Shown one piece after another: positions 53,799 through 61,265 of a stretch of 64,000 bases of DNA. The stretch is from Urinicoccus timonensis (GTDB lineage Bacteria > Bacillota > Clostridia > Tissierellales > Peptoniphilaceae): the NCBI RefSeq assembly GCF_900232945.1, contig NZ_OCTU01000005.1:1-64000 (forward strand), read 5' to 3'. Within the stretch, counting starts at the first letter, position 1, and every line of letters begins with the position of its first letter. The position numbers and the translations under genes are program-made. The notes under the pieces are model-generated. The model ran no database searches. It saw nothing but the letters and a program-made list of their open reading frames with translations, and was not told the DNA's origin.

Positions 53799-54389
53799 AT
53801 GTCCAGTCTATTTGTTGCAATATTTTCCTATTTAATGGGAACTATTTCGGGTTCGTTTTTAATTGGAAAGTATCATTTTAATATGGATATCCGCCAGGAG
53901 GGAAGTGGCAATGCGGGCACAACAAATGCCATTCGGGTTATGGGCCTTAAGTTTGGTTTTTTAACTTTTCTTATTGATTTTTTAAAGGGTTCCTTAACAG
54001 TGTATTTAGTGAAATATACTCTTGGGCCTTCTTATGTCTATTTATCCATGTTTTTTTGTGTACTAGGCCATGTTTTTCCTTTCTATATGCATTTTAAAGG
54101 AGGAAAAGGTGTTGCAACAACCATGGGAGCTAGCCTGCTTATTGGGTTTTATCCCAGCTTGCTAGGTATTATAATATGGTCAATTGGAGCTTTAACGACT
54201 CGTTTGATTAGTTTATGGTCAATCCTTTTGTACTGTTTTCTGCCTTTCTTTTATTATTTTTTAGAAAAGGGCACCTTTAGTAAGGGGCAATTTAGCTTAT
54301 TACTTTTAACCTGTTTATTGGGATTATACCGTCATAAAGATAATATCAAGAGATTGCTTCGTGGCGAAGAAAAGAAACTTGGAGGATGA
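53799..54389 (+). CDS. plsY: Glycerol-3-phosphate acyltransferase PlsY
   Basis: Membrane acyltransferase that uses acyl phosphate to start phospholipid synthesis. 196 residues, five hydrophobic segments. Motif 1 EGSGNAGTTNAIRVMG, motif 2 CVLGHVFPFYMHFKGGKGVAT and a weaker third motif are present. It ends at the ribosome site of gpsA, which provides its substrate: the der-plsY-gpsA order is common in Firmicutes. Confidence 0.95.
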   Translation: MSSLFVAIFSYLMGTISGSFLIGKYHFNMDIRQEGSGNAGTTNAIRVMGLKFGFLTFLIDFLKGSLTVYLVKYTLGPSYVYLSMFFCVLGHVFPFYMHFKGGKGVATTMGASLLIGFYPSLLGIIIWSIGALTTRLISLWSILLYCFLPFFYYFLEKGTFSKGQFSLLLLTCLLGLYRHKDNIKRLLRGEEKKLGG

Positions 54390-54391
54390 TT

Positions 54392-55399
54392 ATGAAAATA
54401 GCAGTTCTAGGTGCTGGAAGTTGGGGTACGGCCATTGCAAGACTCCTAGCAAATAAGGGCTATGACCTGGTTATGTACACCAATTCTAAAGACCAATATA
54501 AAGTTTTACAAGAATCTAAGGAAAACCCTGCCTATTTACCAGGGGTTTCTTTACCAGAAAACTTATCCTATACACTGAGTCTTAAGTGTGTCGAAGAAGC
54601 AGAGATAATTGTCTTGGCAGTTCCCACTTCAGCATGTCGTGAAGTTTTAGACAAGATCAAAGAATATTCTTTAAAAGAAGATGTTATCCTAGTTAATCTA
54701 GCTAAGGGAATTGAAAATAAGAGCCTAAAGAGGGTATCTGAAATTTCAAAAGAAATTTTGGGAGACCTTCCTTTTGTTTGTTTATCAGGGCCATCTCATG
54801 CAGAAGAAGTAGCCAAAGATATTCCTACCTGTGTAACCGTAGCTTGTCAGGATATGGCTCATGCTTACAAGATACAAAACATATTTTCAACTAAAAACTT
54901 TCGAGTTTATACCAACCACGACTTGGTAGGAGTTGAATTAGGAGGAGCTTTAAAAAATATTATTGCCTTGGCAGCAGGTATCAGCGACGGCCTTAAATTT
55001 GGTGATAATACTAAGGCCGCTCTTATGACTCGAGGAATGTATGAGATCAGCAAGCTTGCTATTGAAATGGGAGGGAATCCTCAAACTTTTCATGGCTTAG
55101 CCGGTATGGGGGATTTAATTGTAACCTGCACCAGTATGCACTCGAGGAATCGCAGGTGTGGAATTTTAATTGGACAAGGCCTAAGTGTTGAAGAGGCCAG
55201 TCGTCAAGTTGGTATGGTTGTTGAAGGGGTTAAAACCACCAAGTCGGCTTACGATTTGGCTAAAAAACTATCTGTAGACATGCCCATTACTAATAAATTA
55301 TATGGAGTTTTGTATGAAGACAAAAATCCCTTGGAAGCTGTTAAAATTTTAATGACGAGAGATTCAAAAGATGAAATTGAAGAAGTCTTTTTCTTATAG
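54392..55399 (+). CDS. gpsA: Glycerol-3-phosphate dehydrogenase [NAD(P)+]
   Basis: Reduces dihydroxyacetone phosphate to glycerol-3-phosphate for PlsY. About 335 residues: NAD loop VLGAGSWGTAIARLLANKG, VPTSACREVL, LAKGIENKS, LSGPSHAEEVAKDIPT, the catalytic Lys in GVELGGALKNIIALAAGISDG and GLAGMGDLIVTCTSMHSRNR. Two ATGs lie six bases apart; GGAGG fits the second (54392). Confidence 0.97.
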   Translation: MKIAVLGAGSWGTAIARLLANKGYDLVMYTNSKDQYKVLQESKENPAYLPGVSLPENLSYTLSLKCVEEAEIIVLAVPTSACREVLDKIKEYSLKEDVILVNLAKGIENKSLKRVSEISKEILGDLPFVCLSGPSHAEEVAKDIPTCVTVACQDMAHAYKIQNIFSTKNFRVYTNHDLVGVELGGALKNIIALAAGISDGLKFGDNTKAALMTRGMYEISKLAIEMGGNPQTFHGLAGMGDLIVTCTSMHSRNRRCGILIGQGLSVEEASRQVGMVVEGVKTTKSAYDLAKKLSVDMPITNKLYGVLYEDKNPLEAVKILMTRDSKDEIEEVFFL

Positions 55400-55407
55400 G
55401 TGTTATT

Positions 55408-56691
55408 GTGGTTAGAAAAAATAAAAGGTCAAAAAGGAAACCTCTAAAGGGACTTTTGGCTTTCCTACTTTTTATACTAGTCGTATTTCTCTTAGTTCGT
55501 CCTATTTTTAGAATTGGATATAAAAAATTAGCTACTACCCGTCCGAAGATGACAACCTATAAAAATGTTATCCGGGGACAGGGTTATACGATTTTAAACC
55601 AAAGTCAATTTTATGCAAAAAATGATGGAATTGTGGTTTATGGAGCCCAAGAAGGGGAGAGAGTTCCTGTTGACTATGAAATTGCTACAGTTAACTTTCA
55701 GGATGATTTTTCCTCACAAAAGGATGATTTAATTCGCATCCAAGCAGCAATTGACTATAAAAGTAACAAAAGATCATCTGAAAAGGACAACTATCAAGAA
55801 ACGCCAGAAATAAGAAAAACAATTGAAAAAATCCAAAGTTCAATCAAAGACAACGACTTTCAAGCTATGATTTCTGATATTAACAATTTGGACCTGATTA
55901 CACCTCACAATGTCAACATTTCAGAATTAAGTGAATTGTTAAACGAGCCCCTGGAGTCGTTAGAAGAAAAAAAGGAAGACCTATCAAGGGCCTTGTCCCA
56001 AACCAGGTCAAGGTATGTGTCCACTTTCCCCGGAGTGATTTCCTATATTTTCCCAGCAGGTAAAAGCTTAAATTATGATGGATCTTTCGATAAGTTTACC
56101 TTAAGCTATTTGGATCAATTGCATTTTAGCCCCATCCAACAATCAGGAGTTAAGGTTAAAAAAGACAAGCCTATTTTTCGAATTATTGACAACCTTCAGT
56201 GGTATATAGCTGTAAGTGTCCACAATAATTCAAAATTAAAAGACCTAGAGATTGGTCAAGAAGTTAGCTTGGTCCTTAATAAGAAAGAAGCAATTAAGGG
56301 AGTTATAAGAGAAATTAAAGAGGGACAGGCAAAAGAAGGCGTCATTATTATTGCTATGGAAGAGGGTTTTGAGCAAAACTATACCAAGGCCAAGCAAAAT
56401 GCAGAAATTATTTTAAAGCAAGAAGACGCTTATACAGTACCAGCCAAGGCTATTGTGGAGCAGAAGAAAAAAACTGGGGTCTACGTTCAAGATATCCATA
56501 ATCTAGTTCGTTTTGTCCCTGTAAAAATCATTGCCCAAAATGAAGATTGGGCTTATGTAAAAAAAGGAGACATGAAAAATAAAATTACCATTGGTGAAAA
56601 AAATCAGCATAAGCAGGTACAAACCATTACCTATGAAGACAATATAGTCCTAGATCCAACTGCAGTCCAAGAAAAACAGTTAATTAATTAG
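55408..56691 (+). CDS. HlyD-like membrane-anchored protein
   Basis: 427 residues beginning at a GTG. A basic N-terminus is followed by one membrane helix (LLAFLLFILVVFLLVRPIF), then an external part with a barrel-sandwich-like segment (FYAKNDGIVVYGAQEGERV), a helical hairpin region and a second beta region (YTVPAKAIVEQKKKTGVYV). The layout is that of HlyD-family adaptors, but no exporter gene is adjacent. It lies between gpsA and the yggS-sepF division cluster, so a role at the cell envelope during growth or division is possible (inference). Confidence 0.7.
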   Translation: MVRKNKRSKRKPLKGLLAFLLFILVVFLLVRPIFRIGYKKLATTRPKMTTYKNVIRGQGYTILNQSQFYAKNDGIVVYGAQEGERVPVDYEIATVNFQDDFSSQKDDLIRIQAAIDYKSNKRSSEKDNYQETPEIRKTIEKIQSSIKDNDFQAMISDINNLDLITPHNVNISELSELLNEPLESLEEKKEDLSRALSQTRSRYVSTFPGVISYIFPAGKSLNYDGSFDKFTLSYLDQLHFSPIQQSGVKVKKDKPIFRIIDNLQWYIAVSVHNNSKLKDLEIGQEVSLVLNKKEAIKGVIREIKEGQAKEGVIIIAMEEGFEQNYTKAKQNAEIILKQEDAYTVPAKAIVEQKKKTGVYVQDIHNLVRFVPVKIIAQNEDWAYVKKGDMKNKITIGEKNQHKQVQTITYEDNIVLDPTAVQEKQLIN

Positions 56692-56704
56692 AAAGTAGTG
56701 ACAT

Positions 56705-57415
56705 ATGAATTATTCAGACCAGTTTGAACGCGTCCGCGAAAATATCCAAAAAGCAAAAGAAAATAGCCCTTACCAGCAAGAAGTCAAGTTAGTTTGCGTC
56801 ACAAAAAATCATGACCCATCCATTGTTCAGTCTGTATTAGACAATGGAGAGCACTGTATTGGAGAAAATCGAGTACAAGAATTTTTAACAAAATATAATG
56901 CATACAAAGACCATCCCGACAAGTTGGAATATCATTTAATCGGATCTTTACAAAGTAATAAGGTAAAATATATCATTGATAAGGTCGACTTAATTCATTC
57001 TCTTGATCGCTTGAGTCTGGCAAAAGAAATCAATAAAAGAGCCAAGGCCATTGATCGAAAGATGCCTTGTTTGATCCAAGTTAATGTATCCAAAGAAGAT
57101 ACCAAGTCTGGACTTTATGTAGATGAAGTTGAATCTTTTATAGAAAAGTGTTTAGAATACCCCAATATTTCAATCCAAGGACTCATGACTATGGCTCCTC
57201 ATACCGATGATACGGACTATATCCGAAAAATTTTTAGAGAATTGTCAAAATTACGAGAAAAGATTTCAAAAAAAGGGTATAATGAATTAGATATGAAATA
57301 TTTGTCCATGGGTATGACAAATGACTATACAATAGCGATTGAAGAAGGCGCCAATATTGTTCGCGTTGGGCGGTCCCTTTTCGGTCAGCGAGATTATAGT
57401 AAAAGATATTATTAG
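56705..57415 (+). CDS. PLP homeostasis protein (YggS/YlmE family)
   Basis: 236-residue TIM-barrel PLP-binding protein without known catalysis, affecting PLP balance. The PLP Lys is in LVCVTKNHD near residue 36; GENRVQEFLTK, YHLIGSLQSNKVKYI, QVNVSKEDTKSGL, MTMAPHTDD and LSMGMTNDYTIAIEEGANIVR follow. It sits directly before sepF, as in the Bacillus ylmE-sepF cluster. Confidence 0.95.
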   Translation: MNYSDQFERVRENIQKAKENSPYQQEVKLVCVTKNHDPSIVQSVLDNGEHCIGENRVQEFLTKYNAYKDHPDKLEYHLIGSLQSNKVKYIIDKVDLIHSLDRLSLAKEINKRAKAIDRKMPCLIQVNVSKEDTKSGLYVDEVESFIEKCLEYPNISIQGLMTMAPHTDDTDYIRKIFRELSKLREKISKKGYNELDMKYLSMGMTNDYTIAIEEGANIVRVGRSLFGQRDYSKRYY

Positions 57416-57425
57416 GAGGAAAGTT

Positions 57426-57902
57426 ATGAGTAATGTGTTTTCAAAATTTATGCGAGCTTTTGGTTTTGGTTATGATGAAGATGACTATGAAGATTATGAA
57501 GAAGAACTTCAAGATGACCAATTCGAAGAAGAAGAAAATCCTATTGTGCCCGAAAGAGATCAACAAAGAAGCCTAAAAACCCGTAAGACTATGGCTAGAA
57601 ATGGAAACATTCATATGCACACTTCAGGAAACATGGTTATTTCTGTCCATGAACCCTTGAATTATGACGAATCTCCAAGCATTGTAGACGACCTTAAGGC
57701 TCATAAGGCAGTTGTTTTAAATTTTGAACAATTAGACCTGGATGTGAAGAGAGAAATCTTTGATTTTGTAAATGGAGCCCTTTATGCTATTGAAGGTAAG
57801 ATTCAAAAAGTAAATAAAGATATCTTTATTCTAGCCCCCCCATCTGTTGAAATTGATGGATTAAAGGAAGAGCTTCAAAACTCAGGTGTTTTCCCCTGGT
57901 AA
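57426..57902 (+). CDS. sepF: Cell division protein SepF
   Basis: Membrane-linked partner of FtsZ that helps align the division ring. 158 residues: an amphipathic N-terminal helix (MSNVFSKFMRAFGFG), a very acidic linker (DEDDYEDYEEELQDDQFEEE) and the SepF fold (MVISVHEPLNYDESPSIVDD, KAVVLNFEQLD, VNGALYAIEGKIQKVNKDIF). AGGAGG lies before the ATG at 57426. The next gene overlaps its stop by one base. Confidence 0.94.
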   Translation: MSNVFSKFMRAFGFGYDEDDYEDYEEELQDDQFEEEENPIVPERDQQRSLKTRKTMARNGNIHMHTSGNMVISVHEPLNYDESPSIVDDLKAHKAVVLNFEQLDLDVKREIFDFVNGALYAIEGKIQKVNKDIFILAPPSVEIDGLKEELQNSGVFPW

Positions 57903-58678
57903 TGCTTGATAAAGCTAAGTATATATCCCACTTAAATAATCCTGAAGACGAAAAAACTGCACGCAGGATTTTAGACTATGTTGAAGGGGCCCTAAAACAT
58001 AAGTCTGTCTATAGTTCTGATTTTCTAAATCCCCATGAACAAAAACTTGCTAGTAGTCTAGTCTCTCAATTTCATGATCTTCATTTTCGCCTTGATGGTG
58101 GATTTGAACCAAGTGAACAAAAAATTATCTTAATTGCACCTGATTTCTATAACCTAGAAGATTATTCGGATTTGCAATTAATCCAGGGCCCGTGGGATGG
58201 ATTATTTTCCCATCGCGACGTATTAGGTAGCCTTTTATCTCTAGGCATCGAAAGAAAAAAGATTGGCGATATTTTTTTCTCTGAGGATGCCTTTTATTTT
58301 GCTGTAAAAAATGAGCTGGCAGACTTTTTGGAATTTAACCTAAAAAAGATAAGAAGAAATTCCATAAGCTTAAAAAAAATTGATGCCACAAAACTTATTC
58401 GCCCCAAAATTCATTATGAAGTTAGAGAGTTGACTGTTTCTTCCTTGAGATTAGACACAATAATTAGCGAATATTTCCACCTATCCAGAAGCCAAAGTAG
58501 TTTGCTTTTAAAAAGAGAATTGGTTAAGGTGAACTTTTGTCTTGAAACAAAACCCTCTGTGCTTCTCAACCAAGGAGATATGGTTTCCGTTCGCAGGAAA
58601 GGACGGTTTATTTTTGATGGAATTATCAAAAAGACAAAAAAAGAACGCTACAGGGTTCGAATTCTATATCAAAAATAG
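57902..58678 (+). CDS. S4-domain RNA-binding protein (YlmH-like)
   Basis: 258 residues. The C-terminal S4 domain (SSLRLDTIISEYFHLSRSQSSLLL then KRELVKVNF, GDMVSVRRKGRFIFDG) binds structured RNA; the N-terminal part matches YlmH (HKSVYSSDFLNPHEQKLASSL, HRDVLGSLLSLGIERKKIGDI). YlmH has been implicated in ribosome quality control and sits in the division cluster. Here it directly follows sepF; no YggT or DivIVA gene lies in this cluster. Confidence 0.9.
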   Translation: MLDKAKYISHLNNPEDEKTARRILDYVEGALKHKSVYSSDFLNPHEQKLASSLVSQFHDLHFRLDGGFEPSEQKIILIAPDFYNLEDYSDLQLIQGPWDGLFSHRDVLGSLLSLGIERKKIGDIFFSEDAFYFAVKNELADFLEFNLKKIRRNSISLKKIDATKLIRPKIHYEVRELTVSSLRLDTIISEYFHLSRSQSSLLLKRELVKVNFCLETKPSVLLNQGDMVSVRRKGRFIFDGIIKKTKKERYRVRILYQK

Positions 58679-58690
58679 GAAAGGATTTAT

Positions 58691-59149
58691 ATGACATTTT
58701 TACTTGTATTGTTGCTGACATTATTAGACCAATTTTCAAAACTATTAGTGGTTAAATATCTTGTATCTAGAGATCTGGTCCTAGTGCCAGGTTTTTTTAA
58801 GTTAATGTACCTAGAAAATTCAGGGGCTGCATTTGGTATTTTACAAAATAAATTCCTTTTGTTCCTAATTATTACCCTAGTGGTAGTCGTTGCTATTCTT
58901 TATAATTTACCCAAGCTTAAAAAATTTTCCTTGCCATACTGGTCCTTGGTTTTAATTTTAGCGGGAACTTTTGGTAACTTCATTGATCGGGTTCGACTGG
59001 GCTATGTGGTAGACTTCATTAGTTTGAAATTTAAAAGTTATCATTTTGCCGTCTTTAATCTGGCAGATACCATGATTGTTGTGGGGTCCATCCTTTTATG
59101 CTTTACTATTTTGAAGAGCGATGGTAAGGGGAATTCATGGAAAAAATAA
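58691..59149 (+). CDS. lspA: Lipoprotein signal peptidase
   Basis: Signal peptidase II, which cuts prolipoproteins in front of the lipid-bearing Cys. 152 residues with four hydrophobic helices. Family motifs: DQFSKLLVVKYL, YLENSGAAFGIL, GNFIDRVRLGYVVDFI with one catalytic Asp, and FNLADTMIVVG with the other. It serves the lipoprotein at 16871 among others. The end overlaps rluD by 13 bases. Confidence 0.97.
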   Translation: MTFLLVLLLTLLDQFSKLLVVKYLVSRDLVLVPGFFKLMYLENSGAAFGILQNKFLLFLIITLVVVVAILYNLPKLKKFSLPYWSLVLILAGTFGNFIDRVRLGYVVDFISLKFKSYHFAVFNLADTMIVVGSILLCFTILKSDGKGNSWKK

Positions 59150-60009
59150 TTCAGGGTCTAGATGGCCTGCGTTTGGATGTCTATTTAGCGGATAAATTAG
59201 GGATGACCCGGTCTCAAGTGAAAAAGTTGAACAAGGAAAAAAGGATTCTAGTCAACCATCAAGAAGTTAAGGCTGGATTTCTTTTATCTAAGCAGGATGA
59301 GATTCGTGTATATTTGAAAGGTAAGTATCAAATCATTCCGGTTAATAAGGAATTGGATATTTACTATGAAGATAAAGATTTACTCGTTGTTAATAAGCCC
59401 AAAAATTTAGTGGTCCATCCGGGGGCAGGGGAAGAGGAAGATAGCTTGGTCCATAGACTTTTATACAAGTATCCTAACCTACCTATTTTGGACGATCCTT
59501 TGCGTCCTGGCATCGTCCACCGTTTAGATAAGGATACAGAGGGTCTACTGCTTGTGGCTAAAAATGAATTTACCATGAAGGCTTTAATGGAAGATTTCAA
59601 AAAGAGGAGGGTCAAAAAAATCTATAAGTGTATCGTTCATGGTTTGCTTAGAGAGCCTTTGACCATTAATAATCCTATTGGTCGGAGTAAGGTTGACCGT
59701 AAAAAAATGACGACCTATTCCGAGGGGAAGAAAGCCATTAGTCATGTTCGCCCCCTAGATTGGTCTGACAATAAAAGCTTATTAGAAGTTTCTATTGTCA
59801 CAGGAAGAACCCACCAGATTCGTGTCCATTTAAAATCTATAGGACATAGTATTATTGGGGATCAAACTTATTCACATCAACCTTTTTATGGTTTAGACTC
59901 CCAGGCCCTAGTAGCCAGCCAAATGTCTTTTATTCATCCTAGAAGTCACCATCTGCTTATGGTTCAAAGACCAAATCCAGAATATTTTGATACAATTATG
60001 AAAAAATAA
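59137..60009 (+). CDS. RluA-family pseudouridine synthase (RluD-like)
   Basis: 290 residues: N-terminal S4 domain (LRLDVYLADKLGMTRSQVKKL), then the catalytic domain with LVVNKPKNLVVHPGAG, the active-site Asp in GIVHRLDKDTEGLLLVAKN, and GRTHQIRVHLKSIGHSIIGD. It modifies uridines in large-subunit rRNA; which ones cannot be told. Last gene of the operon; a new promoter begins right after its stop. Confidence 0.94.
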   Translation: MEKIIQGLDGLRLDVYLADKLGMTRSQVKKLNKEKRILVNHQEVKAGFLLSKQDEIRVYLKGKYQIIPVNKELDIYYEDKDLLVVNKPKNLVVHPGAGEEEDSLVHRLLYKYPNLPILDDPLRPGIVHRLDKDTEGLLLVAKNEFTMKALMEDFKKRRVKKIYKCIVHGLLREPLTINNPIGRSKVDRKKMTTYSEGKKAISHVRPLDWSDNKSLLEVSIVTGRTHQIRVHLKSIGHSIIGDQTYSHQPFYGLDSQALVASQMSFIHPRSHHLLMVQRPNPEYFDTIMKK

Positions 60010-60011
60010 GA

Positions 60012-60040
60012 TTGAAATAGAGAAGTAGGGGTGGTATAAT
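60012..60040 (+). promoter_or_regulatory. Near-consensus promoter of the orphan cobalamin riboswitch
   Basis: TTGAAA (60012-60017), exactly 17 bases, TATAAT (60035-60040), starting three bases after the rluD stop. This is one of the best promoters in the window and shows that the leader is made as its own transcript. Confidence 0.8.
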
Positions 60041-60049
60041 ATAGCCATA

Positions 60050-60240
60050 ACTTAATAGTTGTCTTAGGAAAAGGGAAATTGGTGCAAATCCAATACAGCC
60101 CCCGCTACTGTAATTGAGATGAAATCAACAATAAAGTCACTGAGAAATCGGGAAGACGTTGAAAGTAAAGTGATCATAAGTCAGGAGACCTACCTATGGA
60201 CATTAAGTTAAGCTTTCGGTGGGAAATGCTACTATTAAAA
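60050..60240 (+). ncRNA. Cobalamin riboswitch without a recognisable downstream gene
   Basis: GGGAAATTGGTGCAAATCC, the core ACAGCCCCCGCTACTGTAA, then GAGAAATCGGGAAGACG, AAGTCAGGAGACCTACC and CTTTCGGTGGGAAATG follow in the class order. A perfect 8-base closing helix is TTAATAGT (60052) with ACTATTAA (60231). The 3' strand can instead pair with AATAGTA at 60246, giving two exclusive folds. A terminator follows at 60260. The next gene is on the other strand. Confidence 0.93.
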
Positions 60241-60259
60241 ACGTCAATAGTAACACCGA

Positions 60260-60288
60260 GAATTCCTACTGTAGCGAGGAATTTTTTT
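60260..60288 (+). terminator. Terminator of the orphan cobalamin riboswitch
   Basis: GAATTCCT pairs with AGGAATTT around a 9-base loop and runs into seven T. It lies where the expression platform of a terminating cobalamin riboswitch belongs. A hairpin built from TCGGTG-TACTATT and AATAGTA-CACCGA (60216-60259) sits just before it. Confidence 0.8.
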
Positions 60289-60296
60289 ATTGCTCA

Positions 60297-60352
60297 ATTT
60301 ACAGTTCTGAAATGACGGTCTACCTCCCATTTCAGAGGAAGAGGCTGTAAAT
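60297..60352. other. Structured element beyond the riboswitch terminator
   Basis: ATTTACAG (60297) pairs with CTGTAAAT (60345) and, inside, CTGAAATG (60307) pairs with CATTTCAG (60328). The 13-base loop contains CCTCC, able to pair with GAGG in the 9-base internal loop, which would make a pseudoknot. No family is recognised. 60010-60422 holds this element, the riboswitch and two terminators, with no supported gene. Confidence 0.5.
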
Positions 60353-60377
60353 AAAAACATATTTAATTACCCCTATT

Positions 60378-60420
60378 AAAGAACCTCTCACCGAGCAATG
60401 TGAGAGGTTCTTTCTTTTTT
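60378..60420. terminator. Bidirectional terminator after the nucleoside phosphorylase
   Basis: AAAGAACCTCTCA pairs with TGAGAGGTTCTTT around a 10-base loop, followed by CTTTTTTT. It ends the minus-strand gene and any read-through from the riboswitch. Confidence 0.88.
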
Positions 60421-60422
60421 TA

Positions 60423-61160
60423 TTAAACAAAAACTGCTTCTTGAAGAGGAATTTCTCTTTGGCTTAAATAGTTCAAAAGCTCTTCTACAAGATCTTGATA
60501 TTGGTCAAAAGAGGAAACAAATTCAATAGAATCATTGGCAACTCCCGTACAGAAATTAGTTACTAGGGCCAGACTAGCATAGTTCATAGAGAGCTCTCGA
60601 GCAAGAAAAACTTCGGGAGATCCGGTCATTCCTACAAGGTCGCCACCAATCATTTGATAAAATTTAATTTCAGCTGCTGTTTCAAAACGAGGTCCTTCTG
60701 TACAAACATAGATTCCTTTGTGAATAGATTCTTGCCTTTGACTAAAGAAATTTTCAAGTTCTTGAGTTAAGGCTTTGCTATAGAGGTTTGAAACATCTAA
60801 GTGTCTCAAGTCGTGGTCCTGTCCATCATAAAAAGTGCTGATTCGTCCTTTGGTAAAATCCAAGATATCCTTAATGGCAACAAAGTGGCCAGGTTTAAAG
60901 TCTTTATTTAATGACCCTACTGCGCATAGGCTTAGAATTTGATCTACACCTAATTCTTTCAGAGCCCACAAGTTGGCCCTATAATTAATCAGGTGGGGAG
61001 CCACGGAGTGGTCTAAACCATGTCTGGGTAGGTAGTAAAAGCTCTGATTTTGGGTCTTTATCCTATAAATAGACCTGGGCCCAAAGGGTGTTTTAACTGT
61101 TTTTTCTTCCTCAGGTTTTAAAAATCGATCAAAACCAGTTCCTGCAATTAAAGCTAGCAT
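60423..61160 (-). CDS. MTA/purine nucleoside phosphorylase (MtnP-like)
   Basis: 245 residues of the PNP/MTAP family II fold: AGTGFDRFL phosphate loop at 7-15, LPRHGLDHSVAPHLINYRANLWAL, VCTEGPRFETAAEIKFYQM, VGMTGSPEVFLARELSMNYASLA and NFCTGVAND. It cleaves methylthioadenosine, methylthioinosine or a purine nucleoside to a ribose-1-phosphate; the exact substrate cannot be told. It is divergent from a MtnA-like gene whose family uses such a product. CAGGAGG and a TATAAT (about 61187-61182) lie upstream. Confidence 0.9.
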   Translation of the reverse strand: MLALIAGTGFDRFLKPEEEKTVKTPFGPRSIYRIKTQNQSFYYLPRHGLDHSVAPHLINYRANLWALKELGVDQILSLCAVGSLNKDFKPGHFVAIKDILDFTKGRISTFYDGQDHDLRHLDVSNLYSKALTQELENFFSQRQESIHKGIYVCTEGPRFETAAEIKFYQMIGGDLVGMTGSPEVFLARELSMNYASLALVTNFCTGVANDSIEFVSSFDQYQDLVEELLNYLSQREIPLQEAVFV

Positions 61161-61265
61161 AAAATCAACCTCCTGAAATTAATTATAACAAAAGAGGATG
61201 AAAAATGGACTCTTTATTTAAATGTCAAGATTTTTCAGTTATAATAGAATCAATAGGAGGGTTTT

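Noticed and set aside
60196..60315. A 39-codon frame starting in the orphan cobalamin riboswitch, with AGGAG upstream
   Set aside because: The AGGAG is part of the conserved riboswitch sequence (GTCAGGAGACC), and the frame runs through the terminator hairpin. No protein pattern is visible.
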